Positions 1-9,834 of a DNA stretch of 64,000 nucleotides are shown here, one piece after another. The stretch is from JAUIIK01 sp963745675 (lineage in GTDB: Bacteria > Chloroflexota > Chloroflexia > Thermomicrobiales > CFX8), in assembly GCA_963745675.1 (NCBI GenBank), contig CAVUYM010000013.1, forward strand, positions 248,001 through 312,000, in the 5' to 3' direction. Made by a program: the position numbers and the translations under genes. Within the stretch, counting starts at the first letter, position 1. Every line of letters begins with the position of its first letter. The notes under the pieces were generated by a model, which ran no database searches, was not told the DNA's origin, and saw only the letters and a program-made list of their open reading frames with translations.

Positions 1-1207
1 CCCGCATACGGAGCAGCGGAAGGTCGAGCACGGTTGCGGTCAGCGAAACGATGGCGAGGATGACGTAGAGGATCGGGAAGACGATATTGACGTCCATGCC
101 GAACTGGAATAGGGCCGCGAAGAGCAGCAGGAAGACGCCAACCGTACCCGTAAGCACGCGGCCGGTACCGGCGTTGATCTTGTTGCCCAGCAATTGCATG
201 ACCGCTGGTAGTAACGTCAGTGTCGCCATGACCGAGACGATGACGACGATGATTGCGCCCGCTCCGAGGCTGTTGAAGATGCTTGATGGGACGATCAACA
301 TGCCGAGCAGGGCGATGACGACGGTCATGCCGCTGAAGAGCACCGCTTTGCTGGCGGTGTCACCGGCGCGGATGATAGCCGCCGTGATATCGCGACCGTG
401 GCGGAGTTCTTCACGATAGCGCCCGACAATGAAGAGGGCGTAGTCGATGCCGACGGCCAGGCCGATCATCACGATCATGTTCGTCACGAAGATTGAGAGT
501 TCGAATGCATGCCCGATGATCATCGTTGCGCCAATTGCGATGGCAATAGAACTAACGGCCAGGCCGAGCGGAATACCGGCTGACACGAGCGTGCCGAAAA
601 CAATGACCAGAACGAGCAAGGCGACCGAGATGCCGATCGTCTCGCCGGTCAGCAGATCGGTTTCGGAGGTATGAGCGAAAGCGAAGTCGATACTCTCTTG
701 ACCTCCCGTCGCGACGGTGAACCCGTCGCGTCCATTCTCATCTTCGACGGCGTGAATATAGCTGTCGGCGCTAACACCGTAATCGCCGATGAAGACTGGC
801 AGGAACATCGCCTGCTGGTCATCGGAGATAAGCGACGAGTCCTGGGTATCGTAGTAGCTAACAATCTCGCCGACGAAGCCGTCTGACTCCGCGACGATAT
901 TTGCCTGTAGATCGGTGACGAAGGCCTGGAACTCGGGGCTGTCAACGGTTACGCCATCAGATTTGACGACGATGAGTTCATTGGGGCTCCGGGCACCGTC
1001 CATACGGCTTTCAAGCAGATCGTCGACGCGCTTCGAGTCTGGTTCATTTGTGAAGTTCGCGTCGGTGGTCATATCAGCCGGGAAGACGCCGGAGATTGCG
1101 CCCGCGACGACGAATATCAGGGCCCAGACTGCGACAACCCTCCAGGGGTTGCGAGTCGCGAGAGCTGCGAGCTTACCTGTAAAACCGCGCGGTTTCGTTG
1201 CAGTCAT
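1..1207 (-). CDS. MMPL/RND family transporter, N-terminal part
   Basis: The gene runs off the left edge, so only about 400 residues are visible. They begin MTATKPRGF, then a membrane anchor, a periplasmic-type loop of about 150 residues, and a block of hydrophobic helices with MIGLAVGIDYALFIVGRYRE, the conserved TM4-like Gly/Asp/Tyr segment of MMPL proteins. Such proteins export lipids or drugs using the proton gradient. In-frame ATGs also lie at 1237, 1228 and 1219; I chose 1207 because AAGGA sits about 5 bases before it. The TetR gene ends 37 bases upstream on the same strand, so the pair is probably one autoregulated efflux operon. The substrate is unknown. Confidence 0.88.
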   Translation of the reverse strand, partial: MTATKPRGFTGKLAALATRNPWRVVAVWALIFVVAGAISGVFPADMTTDANFTNEPDSKRVDDLLESRMDGARSPNELIVVKSDGVTVDSPEFQAFVTDLQANIVAESDGFVGEIVSYYDTQDSSLISDDQQAMFLPVFIGDYGVSADSYIHAVEDENGRDGFTVATGGQESIDFAFAHTSETDLLTGETIGISVALLVLVIVFGTLVSAGIPLGLAVSSIAIAIGATMIIGHAFELSIFVTNMIVMIGLAVGIDYALFIVGRYREELRHGRDITAAIIRAGDTASKAVLFSGMTVVIALLGMLIVPSSIFNSLGAGAIIVVIVSVMATLTLLPAVMQLLGNKINAGTGRVLTGTVGVFLLLFAALFQFGMDVNIVFPILYVILAIVSLTATVLDLPLLRMR

Positions 1208-1244
1208 TGATTCCTTCATCCTTGCCATACTCTCCATCGAGTAA

Positions 1245-1877
1245 TCAGTCCGCGCCAGCGCTGGCGTGACTCAGCCGTTTAATAACTTCGTTCAATATGC
1301 CAACCATCGCATCAGCCCGCTCCTCGAACTGCTCCTCTCCTGCTTCCATCGCGATGACACCAATACCCAGGACAAACGCATTCAGCGCCATTGCCAGAGT
1401 CCGCGGGTCGAATGCTGGATCGATTTCGCATGTGCGTTGTCCTTCTTCGATTATCTCGATCAACGCTTCGTAGAGTTGCTCACGGGCATTGTGGACGAGA
1501 GGGCCAACATCCTCAGGCTGACGGATGGCCGCCAATGAGGTCTGGATCTCGCCGACAATGTGTTCCCCGTGACTCTCATTCCACATTTGCTGGACAGCGG
1601 CCAGAATCTTTTGCAGGCGTTCGACCGGAGGTGCCTCTGGTGCCACCTGGCGGATCATTGAAGCCGGTCCCCCGCCAGCGCACTGCTCGAAGAAAGCGCG
1701 CGCCAGTTCATCTTTGCTTGAGTAATACCTGTAAATCGCGCCGGTGCTGATGCCTGCTTCGCTGGCGATTTCCTGCATCGTGACGCCGGCAAAGCCGTGA
1801 TTGAGAAAAAGCATACGGGCGGCTTCGAGTATGTCCTCGCGGCGGGCGTCCAGGTGGGCTTGCGTTACGCGTGCCAT
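1245..1877 (-). CDS. TetR/AcrR family transcriptional repressor
   Basis: A 210-residue protein of normal TetR length. The N-terminal helix-turn-helix is clear at residues 31-52 (GVTMQEIASEAGISTGAIYR), followed by the usual YYSSKDEL. The remainder is an all-helical ligand/dimer domain with no recognisable specificity. It precedes the MMPL transporter on the same strand, and a near-perfect palindrome lies just upstream of its start. It therefore most likely represses itself and the pump and is released by a pump substrate (inference). Confidence 0.93.
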   Translation of the reverse strand: MARVTQAHLDARREDILEAARMLFLNHGFAGVTMQEIASEAGISTGAIYRYYSSKDELARAFFEQCAGGGPASMIRQVAPEAPPVERLQKILAAVQQMWNESHGEHIVGEIQTSLAAIRQPEDVGPLVHNAREQLYEALIEIIEEGQRTCEIDPAFDPRTLAMALNAFVLGIGVIAMEAGEEQFEERADAMVGILNEVIKRLSHASAGAD

Positions 1878-1915
1878 GATCGTTCCAAATCCTTGTGAAT
1901 ACTAATTCATCCAAA

Positions 1916-1933
1916 TGAATGAACATTCATTCA
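1916..1933. promoter_or_regulatory. Probable TetR operator palindrome
   Basis: An 18-bp inverted repeat with 8-bp arms TGAATGAA and TTCATTCA around a 2-bp centre, 38 bp upstream of the TetR start codon. Its size, symmetry and position fit an autoregulatory TetR-family operator. A second, weaker ATTCAT/ATGAAT pair overlaps it at 1905-1920. Confidence 0.7.
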
Positions 1934-2116
1934 CTGAGGCGCAGTCTATCTGCCGATAGCCCAGATGTCAACCCTGCGACCACATTCTTAACACCGCCAG
2001 TGATGAAATCATGTCAGAATCATGATCGTTTCAAACACTCTCTCGCGTGTCTCGAAACAGGCAACCTAGACAGGCTCCTTTGTTGCGCCTTCGTCATATG
2101 GATAGAAAGCAATTGC

Positions 2117-2872
2117 ATGGACCAGCCACTCGACCTACCCGATCTCGGCGCTCGATACAACGCCGCGCTCGGACAGGCCTGCGAGTATCTCTTCGAACAC
2201 TTCGAACCGATCGGCATCGTCGTGACTGGCTCGATCGTGCGTGGAAATCCCGATCCATCGAGCGATCTCGATATCTTTGTCCTGCACGATCAGCCCTGGC
2301 GACAGCGCGTACAGCGCCGCTTCGCAGGCGTGCCGGTCGAGCTCTTCGTCAACCATCACGATTTCATGGCAGGGTATTTTGAAGTGGACGGTGTCCGTGG
2401 CCGGCCGACGACGGCGCACATGCTGGCAACCGGTCATCTCGCCCTGGATACCGATGGTCTGATGGCCGGGATCATCGACGATTCCCGGCGTATGCTCGAA
2501 GCAGGACCGCAGATCGACGAGAATGGCTTGATAGTCCAGCGCTATTCGACGGCGATGCTGTTCGAAGATGCAGTTGACGTTATTGAGCAGGACCCGGAAC
2601 TTGCCGCCAGCTTGTTGCACGAAGTTGTCGCATCCGCTTTGCGGTTCCGCTTCTGGCAGAAGCGGCGCTGGCAGCCCAGAAACAAGGAACTGCTCTCTGA
2701 ACTCGCTTCATTCGACGCCGGTCTTGTCCAACTGGTGCGACGCTATTATCGAGCCAGCATCACGCGCGAAGGGCTCGATATCGCTCGGGAGATTCTGCTA
2801 CATACAACGGAGAAAACAGGAGCATTTGACTGGGAGACTCCACGCGATCCGCTACCTGATTCGTTGCGTTAG
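2117..2872 (+). CDS. Nucleotidyltransferase-domain protein
   Basis: A 251-residue protein starting MDQPLDLPDL. The frame is open upstream to 1919, but ATG 2117 places the domain correctly. Residues 38-52 carry GSIVRGNPDPSSDLD, the Gly-Ser plus Asp-x-Asp signature of the polymerase-beta/kanamycin nucleotidyltransferase fold; the two Asp bind metal. A helical region follows. It stands alone between the TetR operon and the convergent sortase. Family members transfer NMP to drugs, RNA or proteins; the substrate here cannot be named. Confidence 0.8.
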   Translation: MDQPLDLPDLGARYNAALGQACEYLFEHFEPIGIVVTGSIVRGNPDPSSDLDIFVLHDQPWRQRVQRRFAGVPVELFVNHHDFMAGYFEVDGVRGRPTTAHMLATGHLALDTDGLMAGIIDDSRRMLEAGPQIDENGLIVQRYSTAMLFEDAVDVIEQDPELAASLLHEVVASALRFRFWQKRRWQPRNKELLSELASFDAGLVQLVRRYYRASITREGLDIAREILLHTTEKTGAFDWETPRDPLPDSLR

Positions 2873-2920
2873 TTTCGATTCGGCTGCGTTAGCCGCCGCA
2901 ATTGCAGTCGCTATGCCTCA

Positions 2921-3745
2921 TCAGGGCGCAAGTTTCGCGAAGACGACGCGGCGGTAGAGGTACTGTCCACTGTCGTGGTCAAAAGAACCACCGCACGTGA
3001 TCAGGATCAGCTCGCGTTTCGACGATGGGCCGAAAATCTGATCGACCGGTGCGTGATCGACGTGATAGAGCGCCGCACCGCTAACGATGAAACGCAACTC
3101 AGGGCCGCCTTCCTGATTACCGACGAAGATCTCATCGCCGGGAACCAGTTGATCGATGCCATAGAAGACGGCTTTGTCTGTCGGGCTATCGACATGACCG
3201 GCCAGAACCGCCCGCCCGTATTCGCCCGGCGCCGCGCCGAATTGCCACCAGCCCACTTCATCATAGTCTTCGGGTGAGGCCATCTCACCGCGCTCGTTGA
3301 GGCCGACCGGAGCGATCGGAGAATCGACGGAGATGCGCGGGATGCGGAGGTAGGTCGGCGCCGGTTGATCCAATGGCTGGTGACGTGATGCGCTGGTTGT
3401 GCCTCCGCTAATCGTTGGACTACTTTCGACCGGTCTGCCGTTGGCCAGGTGGTCTCATCTGGAAAGGTTGCCGGTGCGAGATTGCGGGGAATCAGTGTCG
3501 CGGAAGGCGATGCAAGTGGTGATTCGTGCGTCGTTGTCGCTGTTTCAGTCGACACTAACGTAGTTACTGGTTGTGCATACAGGTGTAGATGTGACTGGTG
3601 GAGGCGCGTCACCGATGAGCACTGGAGCGGGGCCGCGCAGGGTTGGCTCAGCTGCGGTGGTTTCGACGATCTGCCAGATAGTGAACGATGCTGCGGCAAC
3701 GCCTGTAATCAGAAGCGCTGCCGCAGTCATTTGAACGATCCGCAT
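2921..3745 (-). CDS. Class E/F-type sortase, interrupted by two frameshifts
   Basis: The catalytic domain (2921-about 3440) is intact: YLRIPRISVDSPIAPVGL, the catalytic His in VLAGHVDSPTD, the catalytic Cys in LILITCGG, and a late Arg-Arg in YLYRRVVFAK. The signal anchor (MRIVQMTAAALLITGVAAAS, ATG at 3745) is in the same frame but ends at a stop at 3545, and another stop lies at 3455-3457. The Thr/Ser/Pro-rich linker between them (TETATTTHESPLASPSATLI) reads in a second frame, so two compensating indels near 3550-3600 and 3440-3455 explain the locus. It follows the sortase substrate gene by 6 bp. Sortases link LPXTG-like proteins to the cell wall. Either a sequencing artefact or a recent pseudogene. 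Confidence 0.78.
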
Positions 3746-3751
3746 ACCGGA

Positions 3752-4735
3752 TCAGGTCACGCGTCGGGTCCAGAGGAGAAGCCCTCCACCGGCTGTCAGC
3801 AGCAGCACTGCCAGCGTGCCAAAGAGCGTCAGATTCGCACCGCCCGCATCGGACGCTGCGCCTCCGGCTCCGGTTGACGGCATTCCAACTTCAGGTACAG
3901 CAGTCGCCGTTGGGGCCGGTTCGGGTGTCGCCGTTGGTTCAGGTTGGGAGGTCGCGGTGGCTTCAGGTTCGGGGGTTGTTGCGACTCCAGGTGCTTCGGT
4001 TGCGGTCGGCTCCGCGCCGCCGCCAGAGCTTGCACGATATTCGTCGACGAAAGTTTCTGCGGCAAAGTTAGTCAGTTCAGCCAGCCCACTGAGATAGGTT
4101 GTGTGGAAGGCTCCATCCTCAATCATGACGCCCGCCTCGGTGTAGAGGACGTTTTCCGTCCCAGCTTCGCGGAAGTCCAGATCGTATTCACCGGGTGCGA
4201 CCATGACATAAGTACTGGTGGTCATCGGTTGGACAGCTTCTGCGAGCATCGTGCCATCGCTGGTGGCGACATCGACCGGACCCTCATCGGGGACGCTATG
4301 GAAGAAGCGCAGCGCGCCCATCCCGGCTTCAACACTTGCTTCGTCACCGTCGACGATGAGAATAATGCTTGGTTCCGGCATCTCGCCGGTGATGACCGCG
4401 CTGTAGTTGTTGCCAGCTTCCGTCGTGAGTATGACAGTTGAGAGTGCCTGGTCGAGGCTGGTATCCGGGTCGAAGATAGAGATCTCGTGGTCGCCGGCCG
4501 GAAATTCCATGTATTCGGTCGCTTCCAGCCAGAAGAGACTCTCGGCGAGTGCTTCTCCATTGATTGAGACGTTCACCGGCGGGGTGTCGATGCCGACATG
4601 GACGATGCGCAGTCCAACAACTTCCTCAGATTGGGCTGCGGTTGTCATGGCCGACGCCAGGAGCAGACCGAATAGCGTTGCAACGCCGACAGCTCGGAGG
4701 ACAACAGAAAATGCAGTCATTTTCTCCAGCTTCAT
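3752..4735 (-). CDS. DUF4397-type surface protein with sorting signal
   Basis: A 327-residue secreted protein. A signal peptide (about residues 1-34) is followed by beta-rich repeats in the style of DUF4397 (GLRIVHVGIDTPPVNVSING; later ALRFFHSVPDEGPVDV), a long Pro/Glu/Ala/Thr linker, and a C-terminal signal: MPSTG, a Gly/Ala-rich stretch, one membrane helix and WTRRVT. This is the LPXTG-type layout with Met in place of Leu. AAGGGAGA lies 5 bases before ATG 4735. The sortase gene starts 6 bp downstream, so enzyme and substrate form one operon. Role probably wall-anchored surface protein; ligand unknown. Confidence 0.85.
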   Translation of the reverse strand: MKLEKMTAFSVVLRAVGVATLFGLLLASAMTTAAQSEEVVGLRIVHVGIDTPPVNVSINGEALAESLFWLEATEYMEFPAGDHEISIFDPDTSLDQALSTVILTTEAGNNYSAVITGEMPEPSIILIVDGDEASVEAGMGALRFFHSVPDEGPVDVATSDGTMLAEAVQPMTTSTYVMVAPGEYDLDFREAGTENVLYTEAGVMIEDGAFHTTYLSGLAELTNFAAETFVDEYRASSGGGAEPTATEAPGVATTPEPEATATSQPEPTATPEPAPTATAVPEVGMPSTGAGGAASDAGGANLTLFGTLAVLLLTAGGGLLLWTRRVT

Positions 4736-4894
4736 CGATTTCTCCCTTGATCCCCGTGAGGTGTACGTTCACAGTAATCGTACACACTGATCTTCCATGC
4801 TGTCAAAGGTGTTGAGCAATTCGTCCCAATTTGTCCGGTGGCGCAACCAGCGGGTAGTATCGACCGTTATAGATATGCAGACAGGTTGAGAGAC

Positions 4895-5071
4895 ATGTTG
4901 GAATTAACGTGTGAGAATCCCGGAAGGATGACCCGGTTGGTTGAGCGCTGGTTGGCGAGTCCGCTTGGAAAATCGCGGCTGATTGCGTTTGGGATCACGA
5001 TGATTTGCCTCATGGCGATGATCGCGATCGCGTATTCCGAATCGATTGGTGTACTTTCGGGCATCTTCTAG
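4895..5071 (+). CDS. Small single-pass membrane protein
   Basis: A 58-residue reading frame from ATG 4895, preceded by GGTTGAGAG. The N-terminal half is charged (MTRLVERWLASPLGKSR), followed by one hydrophobic helix (LIAFGITMICLMAMIAIAY). It is not recognised as a known family and lies alone between divergent genes. Real expression is plausible but unproven. Confidence 0.4.
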   Translation: MLELTCENPGRMTRLVERWLASPLGKSRLIAFGITMICLMAMIAIAYSESIGVLSGIF

Positions 5072-5184
5072 TCTTCAAACCTCATTGCTCACCGTGATCG
5101 GCGCCTGACTTTCCCCTCCGCCCGCGCCATGCTACGTTTCCATGACGTTGGAATCGAATGTGATAAACGAGCCTGGAGTTGTCG

Positions 5185-6062
5185 ATGGTGCGTATCAACC
5201 GGGCGATTGATCTGCTTGAGGCCGGCGAGGCGCTGTACTACACCGCCGCTGGCGAACTCTCCTACGAGCATGGGGTCGAACAAGCGTCGACCTGGGCCGA
5301 CTTCCTGATGGTGGATTTCGAGCATCACGCCTTCGATGTCGTTGGATTGACCGCTTTCATGCGCGGGCTCGTTGACGGAGGTCCGTTGCCGAGTGGCCAC
5401 CGGATGCCAACCGTCATCGCGACATTGCCCTCGAATTGCCGGACAGCGGCGGAGGTGCATGCCAACGCCTGGCAGATCCGGCAGGTGCTCACGGCGGGCG
5501 TCCACGGTGTCTTGCATACGCACGCACGGCGGGCCGACGCGGTGCAAGCCTTCGTCGAGCATTGCCGCTATCCATTTCAGACGCTGGGTGTCGGTGAGGG
5601 CTTGGGGCGTGGTGAACGCGGCTCCGGAGGCCAGCAGCGCCCGGCGGAGATCTGGGGCGTCGAGGTCGACGAATATCTGCGGATCGCCGATCCCTGGCCG
5701 TTGAATCCAGATGGCGAGCTGTTGCTGGGTCTGAAGATGGAAGACCGGCAGGCGGTTGCGAATGCGCGCGAGATTGCGGCTGTTCCGGGCATCGCATTTG
5801 CCGAATGGGGGCCGGGCGATATGGGCATGGCATACGGTTACCGCGATGCTCACGACCCACCCTACCCGCCGGAAATGGACGCTGCCCGCCGGACGATCCG
5901 TGCCGCCTGCGACGACGCTGGTCTGGCTTTTCTCTGCTCCTGGAATGACCCCAACCAGACGCGGAAGAGAATGTCCGCTACCTCCTCGACGACGGCGTGC
6001 GGATCATTTCGGGGGCCGGCGAAGAGACGGCGCAGATCGGTCGCCGCATCACTGCCGGATAG
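5185..6062 (+). CDS. HpcH/HpaI family aldolase, one frameshift near the C-terminus
   Basis: TIM-barrel class II aldolase/citrate-lyase family. Visible landmarks are FLMVDFEHHAFDV, TAGVHGVLHTHARRADAVQA, LLGLKMEDRQAVANAREI and IAFAEWGPGDMGM, which carry the Arg/Glu/Asp metal and substrate residues. The frame is lost near 5961-5963, where ACG-CGG looks like ACG-CCG lacking one C. In the +1 frame the family C-terminus resumes (EENVRYLLDDGVRIISGAGE) and stops at 6062. Read literally the frame would run to 6294 through an unrelated inverted repeat. ATG 5185 has GGAG 6 bases upstream. Such enzymes cleave 2-oxo-4-hydroxy acids to pyruvate and an aldehyde; the substrate is unknown. Confidence 0.82.
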
Positions 6063-6092
6063 TCATTCCGAACCTGGCAAGAGATTCGTGTT

Positions 6093-6196
6093 CGTAGAGA
6101 CGTGCCGATTGGCGCGTCTCGGTTGCTCGTACATCACCTATTTACAGGGAACGAACGATGCGGAGAAGGAGACGCGCCAATCGGCACGTCTCTACG
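6093..6196. repeat. Inverted repeat, family A, copy 1
   Basis: Perfect 28-bp arms at 6093-6120 and 6169-6196, beginning CGTAGAGACGTGCC, separated by 48 bp. Related copies lie at 18347-18445 and 38957-39052. The element is intergenic, between the aldolase and the convergent regulator. No open frame inside. Confidence 0.9.
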
Positions 6197-6241
6197 GGTG
6201 GTTCATAGTGAGTTCGCCAGGGCGAGATCGCAGCTGGCCTT

Positions 6242-9169
6242 CTAATTCAGGGCGTTGTTCTGATGGGCCCAGGTGGCGAGTTCGACGCGGTTGATAGCGT
6301 TGGTCTTGGCGAGCATGTTGCCGACGTGGGTACTGACGGTGCGCGGGCTGATGAAGAGCAATTCAGCAATTTCGTTGTCGGTCCGGCCTTCGACGATCAA
6401 CGCGAGCACTTCCAACTCGCGACGGGTCAGCCCGCCAGGACGTGCATTAGTGCGCTTCTTCAGGAGGGCGTCGAGGCGTCTTGCGGCGACTGATGCGCCG
6501 ATCTCTTCCATCTCCTGACGTAGGGCTTCAAGTTCGTCATTGGACGAGTCGGTGTTTTCGCCGAATTCACTGGCCACTTCGAGATGATTGATCCGCGCAA
6601 GTATCTCGAGATAGCGCAGCTGACATTGTCGAGCGATGGCGATCGCTTCTTCTGCTGTGGCCATCGAGCGATCACGCTCGCCGAGCATCTGACAGGCACG
6701 ACTAAGGACTTGCAAGCCATCGATCAACGCCAGCATATTCTCCGTCTGTCGGGCTCGTGCGACGATATGTTCGGCGATTGGCTGGGCTTTGGCCGCATCA
6801 TCGAGCGCCAGCGACAACCTGGCCCGGCTGAGATCGAGCATCAGTTCTCCGGGGACATGGGGGCGATGTTCGAGTTCCCGATCCAGCACCGTGATCCAGC
6901 GTTCCGCTTCATCGGGATTGCTTTCCTGTAACGCCAGACGCACATGCAGCTCGGCCGCCATCAACCACTGCTGGTAGGCGTGATCACCAGCGCCGGTGGC
7001 GGGCGCTGGCGCGACGTATTCGAGGAGGGCATGGGCGTCATCGAGCGCGCCGGTCGCGAGCGCGAATTCGGTTGCGATGACCTGAACGCTATCTTTGAGC
7101 ACCTGTGGCTGTGGATCGGTTCGGATCTTAAATGGGTCGGTCAGGATCTCGCGGGCCGCATCCCACTCCCCGCGCAGGAACCACCAGAAGCTGAATTCAG
7201 GCGTGCACTCGCAATTGTCGGGCGAGAGCCCAATGCGCCGGTTGCTTTCGGCGTCGAGCTCTAGCCCGCGTTTGATCAACGCTTCGACCTGATCCGGGTG
7301 GTGAAGGTTGGCGAAGATGTCGACCCGGTAGAAGGCGACAGCCGTCCACGGGGTCGCGACATCGAGCTGCCCCAGTTCCATCGCCATCGCGATCGCTTCC
7401 CGGATTGCCAGTGGTGCGCCGCTGGCTTCGCCCCGTCCAACGCGAGCCAGGGCGTCCATGAAATAGGCGGTGGCGCGGTAGCTCGGCTGGGATATGCGAT
7501 CGGCTACCTTGATGAGTTCATTCTTGAGTCGGTCCAGCTCCAGGAAATCGCTGGCTGAGACGGCGCAGTAGAGAGCGCAGGTCAGGGCGTCGGCGAGGGT
7601 ATGCCAGTCCTCGAGCGCTTCGAGCTCAGGGATGAGATCGTCGAGAATGGCGATGGCATCGTGTCGGCGCGAGGTTTCGTAGAAGAGCATCGCCTGGCGT
7701 TGTCGCGCCTTGGCGAGGATAGCTCGATCTCCCCGGACGAACGCACGCGCGGAGACGCGTTCAAATTCTCGTTCTGCGATAGCCGCATCGATGCGGATGA
7801 CACTGTCAGCGTATTGCAGGCGCAGCTCGTCGCGCAGGGCATCGTCAAGGCCATTTTGCTCGGCAATTTCCAGCGCCTTGCGGTAGTAGCGGCCAGCTTC
7901 GGGCATGTTGAACAGATCGCGGGCTTGATGCCCGGCCCGCCGGTATGCCTCGGCGGCAGCGCGCGCATTGCCAGCTCCTTCGGCGTGCCGGGCTATGTCG
8001 ACCGGCGGAACCTTGCTGCGCTGTTCGAGCGCTTCCAGGATGGCTGCATGCCAGCGCCGGCGTCGCAAACCGGACTGCCGTTCGGCCAGCATTTGCTGAA
8101 CGACGCCATGGCGGAAGCGCAAATGTCCATGGTCATCTTCGATCAGCACACCGTGTGCCAGCGCCTGCTCGATCTGCTCAATCAGTTGCTCATCGCTATA
8201 GCCTGTGATCGTATGGAGTAAGTCAAGATCGATGGATTCTTCGATAATCGCAGCGAGTTCGAGCGTTTCGCGAGCTTCCTGAGAAATATGCGCCAGGCGG
8301 TTTTCCGCTAGCTGGCGGAGTGAGAACGGCAGGGCGCTGAACTGGCGCAACGCTTGAGCGCTATCGACTCCGTTTGCGTCGATGAGCGCATCCAGCATCT
8401 CCGTTACGTAGAGGGCGTTTCCGCCACTCAGGCTGTAGACACGCTCGGCCAGACTAGCCGAAACATTTGAGGTCGCGTCTTCCAGACGTTGGTCGATCAG
8501 CGCTTGAATACCAGCAATGCTGAGCGGTCCGATTTCGATCGATTGCACCGGACCGTGCTGGAAGAGAGCCGGCACAAAGCGCGCTATCGGGACGCCTTCC
8601 GAGATGGGCAAATCGCAACTGAGGATCAGGTTGATCTGGCTATTTTGCACCTGGCGCGCAACGGCGAGCAACAGATTGAGTGATGATTCGTCGGCGAACT
8701 GGATGTCGTCGAAGATGAGGATGAGTGGGTTGGACGCTGCCCAACGGCGCAGGGCGTCGGCTGTCTGGTAGATCAGCTCCTCGGGCCCCTGTGCAGCAGG
8801 CATCATGCTACCGAGTGGGGCTGGCGCCATCTCGCGGAGAGCCGGGTGGCGCTCGAGCACCGGCGCCCAGCAGGCGTATGGAACGGCAGTAGGGAGACAG
8901 TCCACCATCTCTACTGTATGGGATGCCGCGAACGTTCTTCGGGCGAGATCACGAACAGCCCGAATCAAGCTGCTCTTACCGGTGCCATTTTCGCCGGTGA
9001 TCAGGAACACATGGCCCTGATCTTCAGCTATCGATGATCGCAGGGTCGAGAGCGCCGCGTCGCGATCAACGAGTTGCAGGCCGGGAGATTGATGCCGGTG
9101 CTGGAGGGGTGCTGTCAACAGAGCCACCTGAGTCCGTGCGTGATGCTGTGTTCCAGATACTATTTTCAC
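6242..9169 (-). CDS. LAL-type LuxR family ATPase regulator
   Basis: About 975 residues. Near residues 59-66 is a Walker A motif (GENGTGKS), followed by a Walker B (LILIFDDIQFADES), a long helical TPR-like middle, and a C-terminal LuxR DNA-binding domain (LTRREVE-like: TRRELEVLALIVEGRTDNEI, then SPRTVSTHVGNML). This is the MalT/LAL layout: ligand-sensing STAND ATPase plus helix-turn-helix. I place the start at GTG 9169; the frame remains open to TTG 9241, which would overlap the gene upstream. It is the last gene of a minus-strand run with the two related unknown genes at 9.2-10.5 kb. The inducer is unknown. Confidence 0.88.
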   Translation of the reverse strand: MKIVSGTQHHARTQVALLTAPLQHRHQSPGLQLVDRDAALSTLRSSIAEDQGHVFLITGENGTGKSSLIRAVRDLARRTFAASHTVEMVDCLPTAVPYACWAPVLERHPALREMAPAPLGSMMPAAQGPEELIYQTADALRRWAASNPLILIFDDIQFADESSLNLLLAVARQVQNSQINLILSCDLPISEGVPIARFVPALFQHGPVQSIEIGPLSIAGIQALIDQRLEDATSNVSASLAERVYSLSGGNALYVTEMLDALIDANGVDSAQALRQFSALPFSLRQLAENRLAHISQEARETLELAAIIEESIDLDLLHTITGYSDEQLIEQIEQALAHGVLIEDDHGHLRFRHGVVQQMLAERQSGLRRRRWHAAILEALEQRSKVPPVDIARHAEGAGNARAAAEAYRRAGHQARDLFNMPEAGRYYRKALEIAEQNGLDDALRDELRLQYADSVIRIDAAIAEREFERVSARAFVRGDRAILAKARQRQAMLFYETSRRHDAIAILDDLIPELEALEDWHTLADALTCALYCAVSASDFLELDRLKNELIKVADRISQPSYRATAYFMDALARVGRGEASGAPLAIREAIAMAMELGQLDVATPWTAVAFYRVDIFANLHHPDQVEALIKRGLELDAESNRRIGLSPDNCECTPEFSFWWFLRGEWDAAREILTDPFKIRTDPQPQVLKDSVQVIATEFALATGALDDAHALLEYVAPAPATGAGDHAYQQWLMAAELHVRLALQESNPDEAERWITVLDRELEHRPHVPGELMLDLSRARLSLALDDAAKAQPIAEHIVARARQTENMLALIDGLQVLSRACQMLGERDRSMATAEEAIAIARQCQLRYLEILARINHLEVASEFGENTDSSNDELEALRQEMEEIGASVAARRLDALLKKRTNARPGGLTRRELEVLALIVEGRTDNEIAELLFISPRTVSTHVGNMLAKTNAINRVELATWAHQNNALN

Positions 9170-9222
9170 ACATCCCGCCGTAGCCGCAACGACTGGCGAA
9201 CGGTTGGCGCTCACGGTGGCTC

Positions 9223-9756
9223 TTACCAGCGGTTTCCGCAACAGCTTACGTCGGATACTGGAATGTGGACTGGTCCGCCGAGGTTGGTCTCGATCTGGGT
9301 GTTGAGAAAGCGCACATTGATCAGATGAAACAGCTCCTGTTCATCGATCTGGAGTGGGTAGAGCGCCTTGAGCGAGGTGACTACCTCCGGATCCCACTCA
9401 CCTCCATTCGTCGTGCTGTTGTAGTCGAGCCACTGATCCCAATCGACCTCTTCCCCGATGACGATAATCGAACCAAGGGTGACCAACCAGCGCCGGTTGG
9501 GGCCGCCTGGCAAGAGAACCGCGGATGAGACCGGAGGTTTTGGAACCAGTAGCGAAGGCTCTTCGCGCGGGCTCTGGAGATCGACCAGCGATGCGTTGAG
9601 CACGCGCGCGTAGAGCGGCGGGCCGAGTTCGGACAGCGGTTGACAGCTGTCGATTTCGCCTCTGATCGTGCCGACATTGTTGATCGTGATGAGGACGGGC
9701 AGATCGACGCCCTTCCTGACTGCTTCGCAAAGCAGGTGTTCAAAGAGCTTCGTCAA
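9223..9756 (-). CDS. Uncharacterised protein, paralogue A (Cys-Cys-Gly tail)
   Basis: About 177 residues from TTG 9756, which has GGAG 7 bases upstream; the frame extends to 9801. I do not recognise the family. It ends VSDVSCCGNRW, and its N-terminus (KLFEHLLCEAVRKGVDLPVL) and C-terminus resemble those of the next gene upstream, which ends DEINCCGERG. No signal peptide or membrane helix is visible, so it is probably cytosolic. It lies just before the LAL regulator on the same strand. Confidence 0.6.
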   Translation of the reverse strand: MTKLFEHLLCEAVRKGVDLPVLITINNVGTIRGEIDSCQPLSELGPPLYARVLNASLVDLQSPREEPSLLVPKPPVSSAVLLPGGPNRRWLVTLGSIIVIGEEVDWDQWLDYNSTTNGGEWDPEVVTSLKALYPLQIDEQELFHLINVRFLNTQIETNLGGPVHIPVSDVSCCGNRW

Positions 9757-9803
9757 TATTTTTCTCCTTCGATCCCCTCTGTCGTTCCCGGGCAAGCCCA
9801 CTC

Positions 9804-9834
9804 GCTATCCGGCCCACTCATCGGGCCGGATAGC
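9804..9834. terminator. Strong hairpin between the two paralogues
   Basis: 12-bp arms GCTATCCGGCCC and GGGCCGGATAGC with a 7-base loop. It lies between paralogue B (ends 10055) and paralogue A (starts 9756). There is no T-run on either side, so it may be an attenuator or RNA structure rather than a simple terminator. Confidence 0.5.

Noticed and set aside
9169..9241. TTG start at 9241 for the LAL regulator.
   Set aside because: It would overlap the preceding gene's coding end and adds non-conserved residues.
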